Origin: an uncultured Lachnospiraceae bacterium
GTDB taxonomy: Bacteria; Bacillota; Clostridia; Lachnospirales; Lachnospiraceae
DNA: 64,000 nt
Direction of reading: 5' to 3'
Assembly: GCA_910578795.1 (NCBI GenBank)
Contig: CAJTSD010000009.1
Location: 7,945-71,944, forward strand
Shown: positions 8,057 through 15,644 of the stretch, piece after piece
Position numbering within the stretch: the stretch's first letter is position 1
Layout: each line of letters begins with the position of its first letter
Made by a program: the position numbers and the translations under genes
Notes under the pieces: model-generated
Seen by the model: the letters and a program-made list of their open reading frames with translations, nothing else
Told to the model about the DNA's origin: nothing
Database searches by the model: none

Positions 8057-8581
8057 TTACACCTCCTTATTTGCATTCATAAGATCTTTTATTACCGCCA
8101 TACGGGGATCCGGCACAAAATCATCGCAGCCGCATGCTCCGTCATTCAGATTTTGACCGCAAACTTTACAAATTCCTTTGCAGTCTTCACGGCACAAAAC
8201 CTTTTCCGGCCAATTGAATAAGATTTCAGCTCTGATTAGTTTGTCCACATTTAAGTGATTCCCTTCCAAAAAACTAAGTTCGTAATCGTCCCTGTCCGCA
8301 CCCGCGTAATCAGGAGAAACCAGCTTTAAGCGAAAGGTAAAATCAAACGGATATTCCACATCTTTTAAACATCGGTCGCAGGCAAGCACCAGTGTCAGCT
8401 TTACGCTTCCTTCCGCCAGCGCCTTTGACTGATCCAAATGTGAAAGTCTTAATGTCACAGGATTTTTTTCCCGAATGGAAAATGTCCCGTACACACAGGA
8501 AAACTCTTTTGCCTCATAGGACACGTCCATCTCCTGCACACAACCGTCATTTGTAAACACATCTGTTAAATTCACTAACAT
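8057..8581 (-). CDS. DUF177 (YceD) family protein
   Basis: Conserved partner of rpmF, implicated in 23S rRNA accumulation in other bacteria. The 174-residue form starting MLVNLTDVF has AGGAG about six bases upstream; an upstream in-frame start adds seven residues without support. The protein shows the family motif ACDRCL near residue 74 and a cysteine-rich C-terminal knuckle (CREDCKGICKVCG, then CGC) that could bind metal. It has a perfect sigma-A promoter and is cotranscribed with rpmF. Confidence 0.9.
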   Translation of the reverse strand: MLVNLTDVFTNDGCVQEMDVSYEAKEFSCVYGTFSIREKNPVTLRLSHLDQSKALAEGSVKLTLVLACDRCLKDVEYPFDFTFRLKLVSPDYAGADRDDYELSFLEGNHLNVDKLIRAEILFNWPEKVLCREDCKGICKVCGQNLNDGACGCDDFVPDPRMAVIKDLMNANKEV

Positions 8582-8608
8582 TGCAGACTCCTCTTCACAC
8601 ATTCACAT

Positions 8609-8637
8609 ATTATACCGAAACCTGAAAATTTTGTCAA
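8609..8637 (-). promoter_or_regulatory. Sigma-A promoter of DUF177-rpmF
   Basis: On the minus strand TTGACA (8632-8637), a 17-base spacer and TATAAT (8609-8614) match the full consensus. The leader before the DUF177 start codon would be about 20 bases. Confidence 0.9.
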
Positions 8638-8699
8638 CCAAATCTATAAAATTTTCCGCCCAAAAAAGTATTTTTCCTATTTCAATAGCCTGTTTGAGT

Positions 8700-8752
8700 A
8701 AAAATATGATATAATATCCATTAGCATTATACCCGCCCGAATGGACATGAAC
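8700..8752 (-). repeat. Diverged inverted copy of the 7.7-kb structured repeat, overlapping the tmcAL promoter
   Basis: The minus strand aligns over about 53 bases with the junction of the tandem repeat at 7633-7780: GTTCATG(T/C)CCATTCGGGC, GGTATAATG and ATTATATCAT are shared. On the plus strand this copy contributes TGATATAAT (8707-8715), an extended -10 element correctly placed for tmcAL. Confidence 0.65.
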
Positions 8753-8771
8753 ATGAAAGGATTTTTATGAT

Positions 8772-10013
8772 ATGAAAGTTGCCGCAATTATTGCAGAATA
8801 CAATCCCTTCCATAACGGACACCTTTTTCAAATTGATACGATTCGCAAAACAACAGATGCGGACTATATTATTGTTATCTTAAGCGGAGATTTTGTACAG
8901 AGGGGGGAACCTGCCATTCTTGATAAATACGCGCGCTGCCGCATCGCTCTTTTATGCGGTGCAGACGCCGTTTTTGAACTGCCGGTATACTTTTCACTTG
9001 GAAGCGCAGAATATTTTGCCCAGGGAGCCGTATCGCTTCTGAACAGGCTTGGTGTCGTAGATATACTGCATTTTGGAAGTGAATGCGGAAATCTCAACAT
9101 TTTATACAAATGTGCAAAGCTGATTACCGATGAAACAGACGAATATAAACGTCTGCTCAATCTTCATTTAAAAGAAGGAAAGTCCTTCCCCCTTGCAAGG
9201 AGTGAGGCTGTAAAAAGTTTATCCGGATTTTCAGATATTTTATCAAGTCCAAACAATATCCTTGCAATGGAATATATAAAAGCGCTTCGTCAGTCAAAAA
9301 GCACGATTACACCGGTCACACTGCAAAGAAACGGCGCTGATTTTCACTCCAATGCTCTTTTAGAGGAAGAACTGCCGTCTGCAAACGCGATACGAAAAAG
9401 CCTTGTGGACAGATCCGACGGTAATTTATCCCACTTGAACGGATATGTGCCTTATGCCTGTTTGGAAGCCTTGCGGCAAAACACGCTATTATTCCAAAAT
9501 GATTTTTCACAGATTCTTTTGTACAGGCTGTTGCAAAATATCAGTCCCTATAAAAAATTTTCGCACATTTACGATATCAGTCCGGAGCTTTCCAACACAA
9601 TATCCGCAAATGTCATGCGCTTCGTATCATTCGAGGCATTTGCACACTTATGCAAGAGCAGAAATATTACCTATACGCACATCTGCCGCAGTCTTATGCA
9701 CATTCTCCTTGATATGACACAGGAAAATGCGGATATCCTAAAGGCAGAAGGTTATTGCAGTTACGCAAGGCTGCTTGGGTTTCGGACCCAAGGCGGCAAA
9801 AGCGAACTGCTTCGCCAAATGAAAAAACACACGTCCATTCCAATCATTACATCGCCGTCAAAAGGGTTGAATCAGCTCCCCAAAAGAGCGCTCATTTCCT
9901 TAAAAGCGGATATCCATGCCGCCAATATCTATGAAGGGGTCAAAGCGCAAAAAATGACACATGTGTCACCTTTAAACGAATTAACAAGAGAAATAATAAA
10001 ACTTCCGCAGTAA
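8772..10013 (+). CDS. tmcAL: tRNA(Met) cytidine acetate ligase
   Basis: Uses ATP and acetate to form N4-acetylcytidine at the wobble base of elongator tRNA-Met (YlbM family). The 413-residue protein starts MKVAAIIAEYNPFHNGH, with the nucleotidyl-transfer motif HNGH at 14-17. It continues with SGDFVQRGEPAI and the AVFELPV segment typical of the family. It is divergent from DUF177-rpmF, sharing an intergenic region that holds a structured repeat. An AAAGG site lies 11 bases before the ATG. It is followed immediately by a terminator overlapping its stop codon. Confidence 0.93.
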   Translation: MKVAAIIAEYNPFHNGHLFQIDTIRKTTDADYIIVILSGDFVQRGEPAILDKYARCRIALLCGADAVFELPVYFSLGSAEYFAQGAVSLLNRLGVVDILHFGSECGNLNILYKCAKLITDETDEYKRLLNLHLKEGKSFPLARSEAVKSLSGFSDILSSPNNILAMEYIKALRQSKSTITPVTLQRNGADFHSNALLEEELPSANAIRKSLVDRSDGNLSHLNGYVPYACLEALRQNTLLFQNDFSQILLYRLLQNISPYKKFSHIYDISPELSNTISANVMRFVSFEAFAHLCKSRNITYTHICRSLMHILLDMTQENADILKAEGYCSYARLLGFRTQGGKSELLRQMKKHTSIPIITSPSKGLNQLPKRALISLKADIHAANIYEGVKAQKMTHVSPLNELTREIIKLPQ

Positions 10014-10038
10014 CCGTTTCTGCCTGCGGAAGTCTTTT
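10001..10038 (+). terminator. Intrinsic terminator of tmcAL
   Basis: ACTTCCGCAG (10001-10010) pairs perfectly with CTGCGGAAGT (10024-10033) and is followed by CTTTT. The stem includes the last codons of tmcAL. Confidence 0.85.
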
Positions 10039-10040
10039 AT

Positions 10041-10116
10041 GCACAAGGAAATATGCCAGCAAGCTGGCGGACGCCCGGCGCGGCGAGTAGGTGAGAAGGG
10101 CACTCCCCTACTCGAT
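10041..10116 (-). repeat. Variant copy of a dispersed hairpin repeat
   Basis: Read on the minus strand, this aligns with the repeat at 48592-48686: the pieces AGGGGA, CCTTCTC, CTACTCGCCGCGC, TGGCATA, TTCCTT and GTGCATAAAAG occur in the same order. The middle differs, with GCCAGCTTGCTGGC replacing the GCCGC/GTGGC hairpin. CGAGTAGG and CCTACTCG form an outer stem. It is in the gap between the convergent tmcAL and UPF0210 genes and no gene is seen. Confidence 0.65.
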
Positions 10117-10124
10117 TGTTCCTG

Positions 10125-11489
10125 TTAATTTTTAAAGCTGTGTATCGGCGCTGGAATTCTTCCCCCGCGGTTGACAAACGCATCACACGAATATTGATTG
10201 ACGGGCATAATCGGCGCGTGACCTAGCAATCCGCCAAATTCAACATTGTCTCCGACCGTCTTGCCGACAACAGGTATAATACGCACCGCCGTCGTTTTTT
10301 GGTTAATCATGCCGATTGCAAGCTCATCTGCGATAATTCCCGAAATCGTCGTCGCCTTTGTATCTCCCGGAATTGCAATCATATCAAGTCCCACGGAACA
10401 CACACAGGTCATTGCCTCCAGTTTTTCAAGCGTAAGCGCGCCGGCGTTTACAGCGTCTATCATACCCTGATCCTCACTGACTGGAATAAATGCCCCGCTC
10501 AGTCCGCCGACATAAGAAGATGCCATCACGCCGCCCTTTTTCACCTGATCATTTAACAACGCCAAAGCCGCTGTCGTTCCGGGCGCTCCGGCATACTCAA
10601 GACCAATTTCACATAAAATGTCCGCCACACTGTCGCCGATTGCAGGCGTCGGCGCAAGCGAAAGGTCCACAATGCCAAACGGAATGCCCAGCCGTTTTGA
10701 TGCTTCCTGCGCCACAAGCTGACCGACTCTTGTCACCTTAAATGCCGTCTTTTTAATCGTTTCACATAAAATCTCAAAGTTCTCTCCGCGCACACGTTCC
10801 AGTGCATTCTTTACGACACCCGGACCGCTGACTCCTACATTAATAATTGCGTCCGCCTCCGTCACTCCGTGGAACGCTCCAGCCATAAACGGATTGTCAT
10901 CCGGCGCATTACAGAATACCACAAGCTTGGAACAGCCAATCGAGTCATTTTCCTTTGTCAGCTCTGCCGTTTCTTTTATAATGTCCCCCATAAGACGCAC
11001 TGCATCCATATCAATTCCAGTCTTTGTCGAACCAAGGTTTACGGAACTGCATACAAGCTGCGTTTCGGCAAGCGCCTTTGGAATGGAGCGCAGAAGCAAC
11101 TCGTCAGCCTTTGTCATGCCTTTGGAAACCAAAGCGGAATAGCCGCCCAAAAAATTAACGCCTACGTCTTTTCTTGCCCTGTCAAGCGTCTTTGCAATGT
11201 TCACAAAATCGTCTGATGTCTTACATGCCGCACCGCCCACAAGTGCAATCGGTGTCACGGAAATGCGCTTATTGACAATCGGAATGCCAAATTCCTTCTC
11301 AATCGCCTCGCCTACAGGCACCAAGTCCTTTGCCGTCTTTGTTATTTTATCATATATTTTTTCGTTTAACCGTTCCAAATTGGAATCAATACAGTCCAGC
11401 AGGCTGATTCCGAGCGTGATTGTCCGCACATCGAGGTTTTCTTTCTCAATCATTTTGTTGGTTTCCAATACCTCTTGAATGTTTATCAT
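10125..11489 (-). CDS. UPF0210 / PFL-family protein (DUF711)
   Basis: Conserved protein of 454 residues, recognised from its start MINIQEVLETNKMI and from glycine-rich stretches such as ISVTPIALVGG and GVSGPGVVKNALER. Family members were once grouped with formate-lyase-like folds, but the biochemical role is not established, so none is assigned. GGAGG lies seven bases before the ATG. It is paired with an ACT-domain gene directly upstream, an arrangement common in Firmicutes that suggests the ACT protein is its ligand-sensing partner. Confidence 0.88.
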   Translation of the reverse strand: MINIQEVLETNKMIEKENLDVRTITLGISLLDCIDSNLERLNEKIYDKITKTAKDLVPVGEAIEKEFGIPIVNKRISVTPIALVGGAACKTSDDFVNIAKTLDRARKDVGVNFLGGYSALVSKGMTKADELLLRSIPKALAETQLVCSSVNLGSTKTGIDMDAVRLMGDIIKETAELTKENDSIGCSKLVVFCNAPDDNPFMAGAFHGVTEADAIINVGVSGPGVVKNALERVRGENFEILCETIKKTAFKVTRVGQLVAQEASKRLGIPFGIVDLSLAPTPAIGDSVADILCEIGLEYAGAPGTTAALALLNDQVKKGGVMASSYVGGLSGAFIPVSEDQGMIDAVNAGALTLEKLEAMTCVCSVGLDMIAIPGDTKATTISGIIADELAIGMINQKTTAVRIIPVVGKTVGDNVEFGGLLGHAPIMPVNQYSCDAFVNRGGRIPAPIHSFKN

Positions 11490-11536
11490 CGCTTATCCTC
11501 CATATTCTATCCTCTTTCCCTCTTTTCCTTTAGTCC

Positions 11537-11654
11537 GCAGTGCCAATTTGAAAAACCTTCGGTTTTCCAAATTGCCGGGCTTCGCCCTATCAAATGATAA
11601 ATCGGAAAATATGCCTGCAAGCAGTCAATTTACCGTTTTATCATTTGGCACTGC
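11537..11654. repeat. Multi-branched inverted-repeat element
   Basis: Outer arms GCAGTGCC (11537-11544) and GGCACTGC (11647-11654) enclose three inner hairpins: one around CCTTCGG with flanks AATTTG/CAAATT, one CGGGC-TTC-GCCC, and one formed by CAAATGATAAA and TTTATCATTTG. The whole could fold as a cloverleaf. It lies between the ACT gene and the UPF0210 gene, so it would be in the operon mRNA. It shares architecture, but not sequence, with the repeat at 7.7 kb. Confidence 0.7.
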
Positions 11655-11927
11655 TCATACCCTATGCATACTGTTAAAAATTTCCTCTCTTTGGCAACGG
11701 ATAATGACGCCGATGTCAGCTCCAAGCTGATCCAAATCATCGGAAACCTCGCTCACCGATTTTGCCGCATCGCTCATGTCCGCAATCATCATCATATTAA
11801 AATAATCGTCAACAATCGTCTGAGAAATATCCAAAATATTGATCTTATTCTCCGCAAGATATGTACACACCCTTGCAATAATACCAACTGTATCCTTTCC
11901 AACGACCGTTATAATTGTTTTTTTCAT
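11655..11927 (-). CDS. ACT domain protein (UPF0237)
   Basis: A single 90-residue ACT domain: MKKTIITVVGKDTVGIIARV at the start, then NINILDISQTIV, the canonical beta-alpha-beta-beta-alpha-beta pattern. ACT domains bind amino acids or other small ligands and usually act as regulatory units. AGGAG lies eight bases before the chosen ATG; a GTG nine bases upstream is too close to it. It sits upstream of the UPF0210 gene on the same strand, with the multi-branched element between them. Confidence 0.9.
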   Translation of the reverse strand: MKKTIITVVGKDTVGIIARVCTYLAENKINILDISQTIVDDYFNMMMIADMSDAAKSVSEVSDDLDQLGADIGVIIRCQREEIFNSMHRV

Positions 11928-11980
11928 AATCTGCACTCCTTTCCTAATCCAAATTCTATTTTATCATACAAAAAATCCGG

Positions 11981-12778
11981 TTAAATTTCAACCAATTGCG
12001 AAATCTCACTGCGTTTTGCGACAAAAATCGGAAAATCGTCCGGACGATAAGGATTGTCCGCCATGGAAATCTCAAGCCGTACCGTTTCATATGCAAGCTC
12101 CGCAAGATTATTCTCCTTGCTTAAATGCCCTAACACGACCGCCTTTAAATGATCGTGCAAAAGACGGCTTAACAGCTTTCCGGAAAGCTCGTTTGAGAGA
12201 TGTCCCCTGTTTCCGAGAATCCTCTGTTTCAGATAATAAGGATACGGTCCTACCTGCAGCATGTTAATATCATGGTTTGCCTCCAATAAAAGCGCATCCA
12301 TGCCTTTTAAGCTTTCCACCGTGTATTCATCGTAAATTCCCAAATCCGTAGCAACCGCCATGCGCCGGCTCCCATACTGGAACCGGTACGCCACCGGCTC
12401 CGCCGCATCGTGCGAAATCTTCATCGGATTTACCGTAATGTCCTTTAAGATCAATTTTTCGTCCGCACGTATCACGTGAAAAAGTGAGTCATCTAATTTC
12501 CCAAGATTACTCACTTCTCTGATTGCCGAAATCGTGCCCTTTGTTCCATAGACGGGAATCCCGAATTTCCTGCACATCACACCCAAACCATTGATATGGT
12601 CTGAGTGCTCGTGCGTAATGAAAATACCGTCTATGTCATTTCCCGTAAGCCCCAGCTGGTTCAAGCCCTCCACCGTCTTTTTCCCGCTGATGCCTACATC
12701 AACCAACAGATGCGTTGCATCCGTACCGATATAAATACAGTTGCCGCTGCTCCCGCTGGCTATACTACACATTTTCAT
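11981..12778 (-). CDS. walJ: Metallo-beta-lactamase fold hydrolase, WalJ/YycJ type
   Basis: Zinc-dependent hydrolase with 5'-3' exonuclease relatives, linked in Bacillus to coordination of cell division and wall metabolism. The 265-residue protein begins MKMCSIASGSSGNCIYIG, highly typical of YycJ, and carries the metal motif THEHSDH at 55-61. Further conserved segments are SHDAAEPVAYRF and NRGHLSN. Unlike the Bacillus gene it is not beside walKR; here it follows the FtsA-like gene in the polA-coaE-ftsA-like operon with a 26-base gap, so coupling to division and DNA replication is plausible. Confidence 0.9.
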   Translation of the reverse strand: MKMCSIASGSSGNCIYIGTDATHLLVDVGISGKKTVEGLNQLGLTGNDIDGIFITHEHSDHINGLGVMCRKFGIPVYGTKGTISAIREVSNLGKLDDSLFHVIRADEKLILKDITVNPMKISHDAAEPVAYRFQYGSRRMAVATDLGIYDEYTVESLKGMDALLLEANHDINMLQVGPYPYYLKQRILGNRGHLSNELSGKLLSRLLHDHLKAVVLGHLSKENNLAELAYETVRLEISMADNPYRPDDFPIFVAKRSEISQLVEI

Positions 12779-12804
12779 TTGTTATAACCTCTTGTCTCTC
12801 TTTT

Positions 12805-15024
12805 TCATTCTTTCCAGTATACATCAATCTTGTCCCCGTTGTAAAGCTCTTGTGTATACTGCGCGTCTTTTCCGTTGACAAGTGTTGCAATTCCGGAGCC
12901 GCGCATCTTGCTGGTATCAAAATTGATGTAATCAAAGATATCAACAAAAGTATAATTCTTTTTTCCTCTCATGACAATAGGTTTTTGGTTAACAATAACA
13001 ATTACTTTCTTAAATTCCTCAAAATGTTCCTCTGTATTTTTTTCCTCTTTGTTCTGTTCTTCCTTCTTCTCTTCCTTTGCGGCATCTTCTACCATGCCCT
13101 TAAACACATTTACTGTTTTGACAGTTTTTGAATCTGTTTTTTCTGCTGTTTCCGGCTTTGGTTCTTCTGCAGATTTTGTATCTGCAGCAATATGCCGCTT
13201 TACGGTCTCGCTAAATTTCTCGCGCTTAGCCTCAAGCTGTGCCGCTTCATAAATCTGCTGTCTTTCCAGCTCTTTTTTGCTCTTTAAGTCAATTCTGTCA
13301 GTACTGCAAATCGTGCTGTCAGCAGCAGCTTCTTCCGCATTAATATAGATTACCATGTCCTGCGTTGACACACCCATAAACTCACAGAACTGTTCCAGTG
13401 TATAGTATGACAAAAATTCAATGACATCCTGATCCTGAATCATATATTCACCGGTTACAATATTTCCGTTTACCCTTACAGGTTTTGGAAGCTGCACCTC
13501 GTCCCCATTCACATTCAGAACAATTTTACCGTTACAGTCAACGAGATTTGCAATTTTTTCCTGTGCAGGCAGCCCTAATGTCGATTCTTCTATTGTAATC
13601 ACATCATTTGATTTAATCTGATAACTTAAATTTACACTCTCACCGTTGACATACACATGTGCACTCTCGCCATGCTCCCCCTTTGTAACACGGTTCTTTC
13701 CATTGACCGTATAATGGAGATCCGTACCGCGTCTAGGAAACAGACCGTCGCGTGAAAATGCCGCCTGCATTGCCGCATCCATAACGGTAAGCTTATTATT
13801 GTCATAAAGTTTTATACGCTCCCCGTTGAACGTTATGTAAATAAAATTATTATTCTTCTCATAATGTGTCAGGCAGATACCAACCGGGGTGATAATTGTG
13901 GAATCCTTTAACGCGCCCTCCGGAAATTCAATATTTCCCATAATCTCTTCTCCCCGGATTGCTACACGTGACGGTTCCAGTCCAAGCTCGTCTGCAATCT
14001 TTTTATCAAAGCCCTTGATTTTTCCGCCGCCGCCGACAATAAATACCGCGCTCGGCGACGTTCCGCCATTCAATTCCTTGATGGTTTCAGCCGTACTTTT
14101 TGCTATTTTTTCGATTTCAGGACGACAGATTGAAAGCACTTCCTCAGCCGTAATAATCTGCTCTGTACCCATAATATCCTCATATTTAATCTCGTCCTGC
14201 TGTGTAGACGCTGTCTTAATTTTTTCGGCAGTCGCAAAATCAATCAAACAGGTTTTTGCCAAAAGCTCCGTCATGGAATCGCCGGCATACGGCAGCATAC
14301 CAAAAGCAATCACGCTCCCGTCATCTGTAATCGAAATATCGGAGGTACCTGCTCCTACATCAACCATAGCAATATTTAATAGCCTGAATTTCTCCGGAAT
14401 TGCCACCCGGATTGCCGCAATAGGCTCCAGCGTTAGGTTTGCCACTTTTAATCCTGCAAGCTCAACCGCACTGTAAAGACCGTCAACCACATCATCCGGA
14501 AGGAATGTTGCAATAATATCTGCACCAAGCTTCTTCGCCTTATGGTGCTCCGGCTGGCTCATCCAAAGTCCGTTGATATAATATTTCACAACTGAATACC
14601 CTACACAATAGAAATGCATATCCGTGTCGTTTTTCTCCTGAAACTCGGCAAAAGCATTGTCGACCCCCATTGAAATCAACGTATTCATATCATCCCTTGT
14701 AACATTGCGTTCCTTATCCAAGTCCATATCCGTATGAACGTTCATCGTCTTTAAGACGCGTCCGGCAGCTGCAATGCATACCTCATCAAGCCTGATACCC
14801 GTTTTGTCCTGAAGCGACTGTCTGATATCAGCGATTGTGGCTGCAACTCTGTTGATGTCATGAATCTGCCCGTCTACCATAGCACGTGTTTGATGCTCCC
14901 TGATTTCCTGTGCCACAACTACAAATTTCTCACCCTGCCGAAATCCCACAGTTCCTACCACATTTCTTGTCCCAATATCAAGTCCAAACACAGTTTCTTC
15001 TTCATTCATGTTCATTTGATTCAT
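12805..15024 (-). CDS. FtsA-like actin-fold protein with long C-terminal extension
   Basis: Residues 11-390 are an FtsA/Hsp70-type ATPase: FGLDIGTRNVVG is phosphate-1, VDVGAGTSDISI is phosphate-2 and IVGGGGKIKGFD is the adenosine motif. The protein is 739 residues, about 300 more than classic FtsA. The extension has at least three beta-grasp-like segments (around 395-490, 500-570 and 670-739) with repeated V-N-G and N-G-D-x-I patterns. A charged Glu/Lys stretch at about 590-665 lies before the last one. No terminal amphipathic helix like the FtsA membrane anchor is seen. The ATG overlaps the coaE stop (ATGA). It is probably a Clostridia-specific FtsA relative; function is inferred only from the fold. 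Confidence 0.8.
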   Translation of the reverse strand: MNQMNMNEEETVFGLDIGTRNVVGTVGFRQGEKFVVVAQEIREHQTRAMVDGQIHDINRVAATIADIRQSLQDKTGIRLDEVCIAAAGRVLKTMNVHTDMDLDKERNVTRDDMNTLISMGVDNAFAEFQEKNDTDMHFYCVGYSVVKYYINGLWMSQPEHHKAKKLGADIIATFLPDDVVDGLYSAVELAGLKVANLTLEPIAAIRVAIPEKFRLLNIAMVDVGAGTSDISITDDGSVIAFGMLPYAGDSMTELLAKTCLIDFATAEKIKTASTQQDEIKYEDIMGTEQIITAEEVLSICRPEIEKIAKSTAETIKELNGGTSPSAVFIVGGGGKIKGFDKKIADELGLEPSRVAIRGEEIMGNIEFPEGALKDSTIITPVGICLTHYEKNNNFIYITFNGERIKLYDNNKLTVMDAAMQAAFSRDGLFPRRGTDLHYTVNGKNRVTKGEHGESAHVYVNGESVNLSYQIKSNDVITIEESTLGLPAQEKIANLVDCNGKIVLNVNGDEVQLPKPVRVNGNIVTGEYMIQDQDVIEFLSYYTLEQFCEFMGVSTQDMVIYINAEEAAADSTICSTDRIDLKSKKELERQQIYEAAQLEAKREKFSETVKRHIAADTKSAEEPKPETAEKTDSKTVKTVNVFKGMVEDAAKEEKKEEQNKEEKNTEEHFEEFKKVIVIVNQKPIVMRGKKNYTFVDIFDYINFDTSKMRGSGIATLVNGKDAQYTQELYNGDKIDVYWKE

Positions 15025-15617
15025 AGTTCATCCCCCATTATATGATTAATTTGTTGATAGGTTTCCTCCAAATCGCCATTATTGATAATGACTCTTTGAC
15101 AGTGCTCACGAAACTCCTGTTCGCTAAGCTGTCCCTTCATGATGTCTGATACCTTCTGCTCACTGTACTGCCTGCTTTGTATAAGCCGTTGCGTCCTTAT
15201 CTGCGCATCGGAATGGATATACCAAAGCTCGTCCGCTATTTGGTCATAGCGTTCTTCTATTAAAAGTGCAGCCTCTATAAAAAAGTAATCAACCTCCTTT
15301 TTTTCTTTTTCATAAGAAATCTGCCCTAATATATATTGCTTTACCGCAGGATGAATGATTGCATTCACCTTTTCTAGCAGCCTCTTATCACGAAAAATAA
15401 GTTCCGCCATTTTCTTTTTGTCAATTGCATCGTCATCATCCAAAATCCGCTTTCCGAAGAGATCCACAAGCGCCTGGTAACATGCCTGTCCCTTTTCATA
15501 TAAAAGATGTGCCGTTTCATCCGCCCTGATAATTCTGCATTTGAAATGTTCGCCAATGTAGGAAAGTACCTGTGTCTTCCCTGCACCGACGCCACCTGTT
15601 ATACCTATGATTTTCAT
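15021..15617 (-). CDS. coaE: Dephospho-CoA kinase
   Basis: Phosphorylates the 3'-hydroxyl of dephospho-CoA, the last step of coenzyme A synthesis. The protein begins MKIIGITGGVGAGKT with the P-loop at 8-15. It contains RADETAHLLYEKG and HPAVKQYIL, then ALLIEERYDQIAD, all CoaE hallmarks. An in-frame ATG 21 bases upstream is possible, but conserved homology begins at the chosen start. It lies between polA (27-base gap) and the FtsA-like gene (4-base overlap); polA-coaE linkage is common in Firmicutes. Confidence 0.94.
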   Translation of the reverse strand: MKIIGITGGVGAGKTQVLSYIGEHFKCRIIRADETAHLLYEKGQACYQALVDLFGKRILDDDDAIDKKKMAELIFRDKRLLEKVNAIIHPAVKQYILGQISYEKEKKEVDYFFIEAALLIEERYDQIADELWYIHSDAQIRTQRLIQSRQYSEQKVSDIMKGQLSEQEFREHCQRVIINNGDLEETYQQINHIMGDEL

Positions 15618-15644
15618 TTTACAACCTATATTTCCCATACCATT

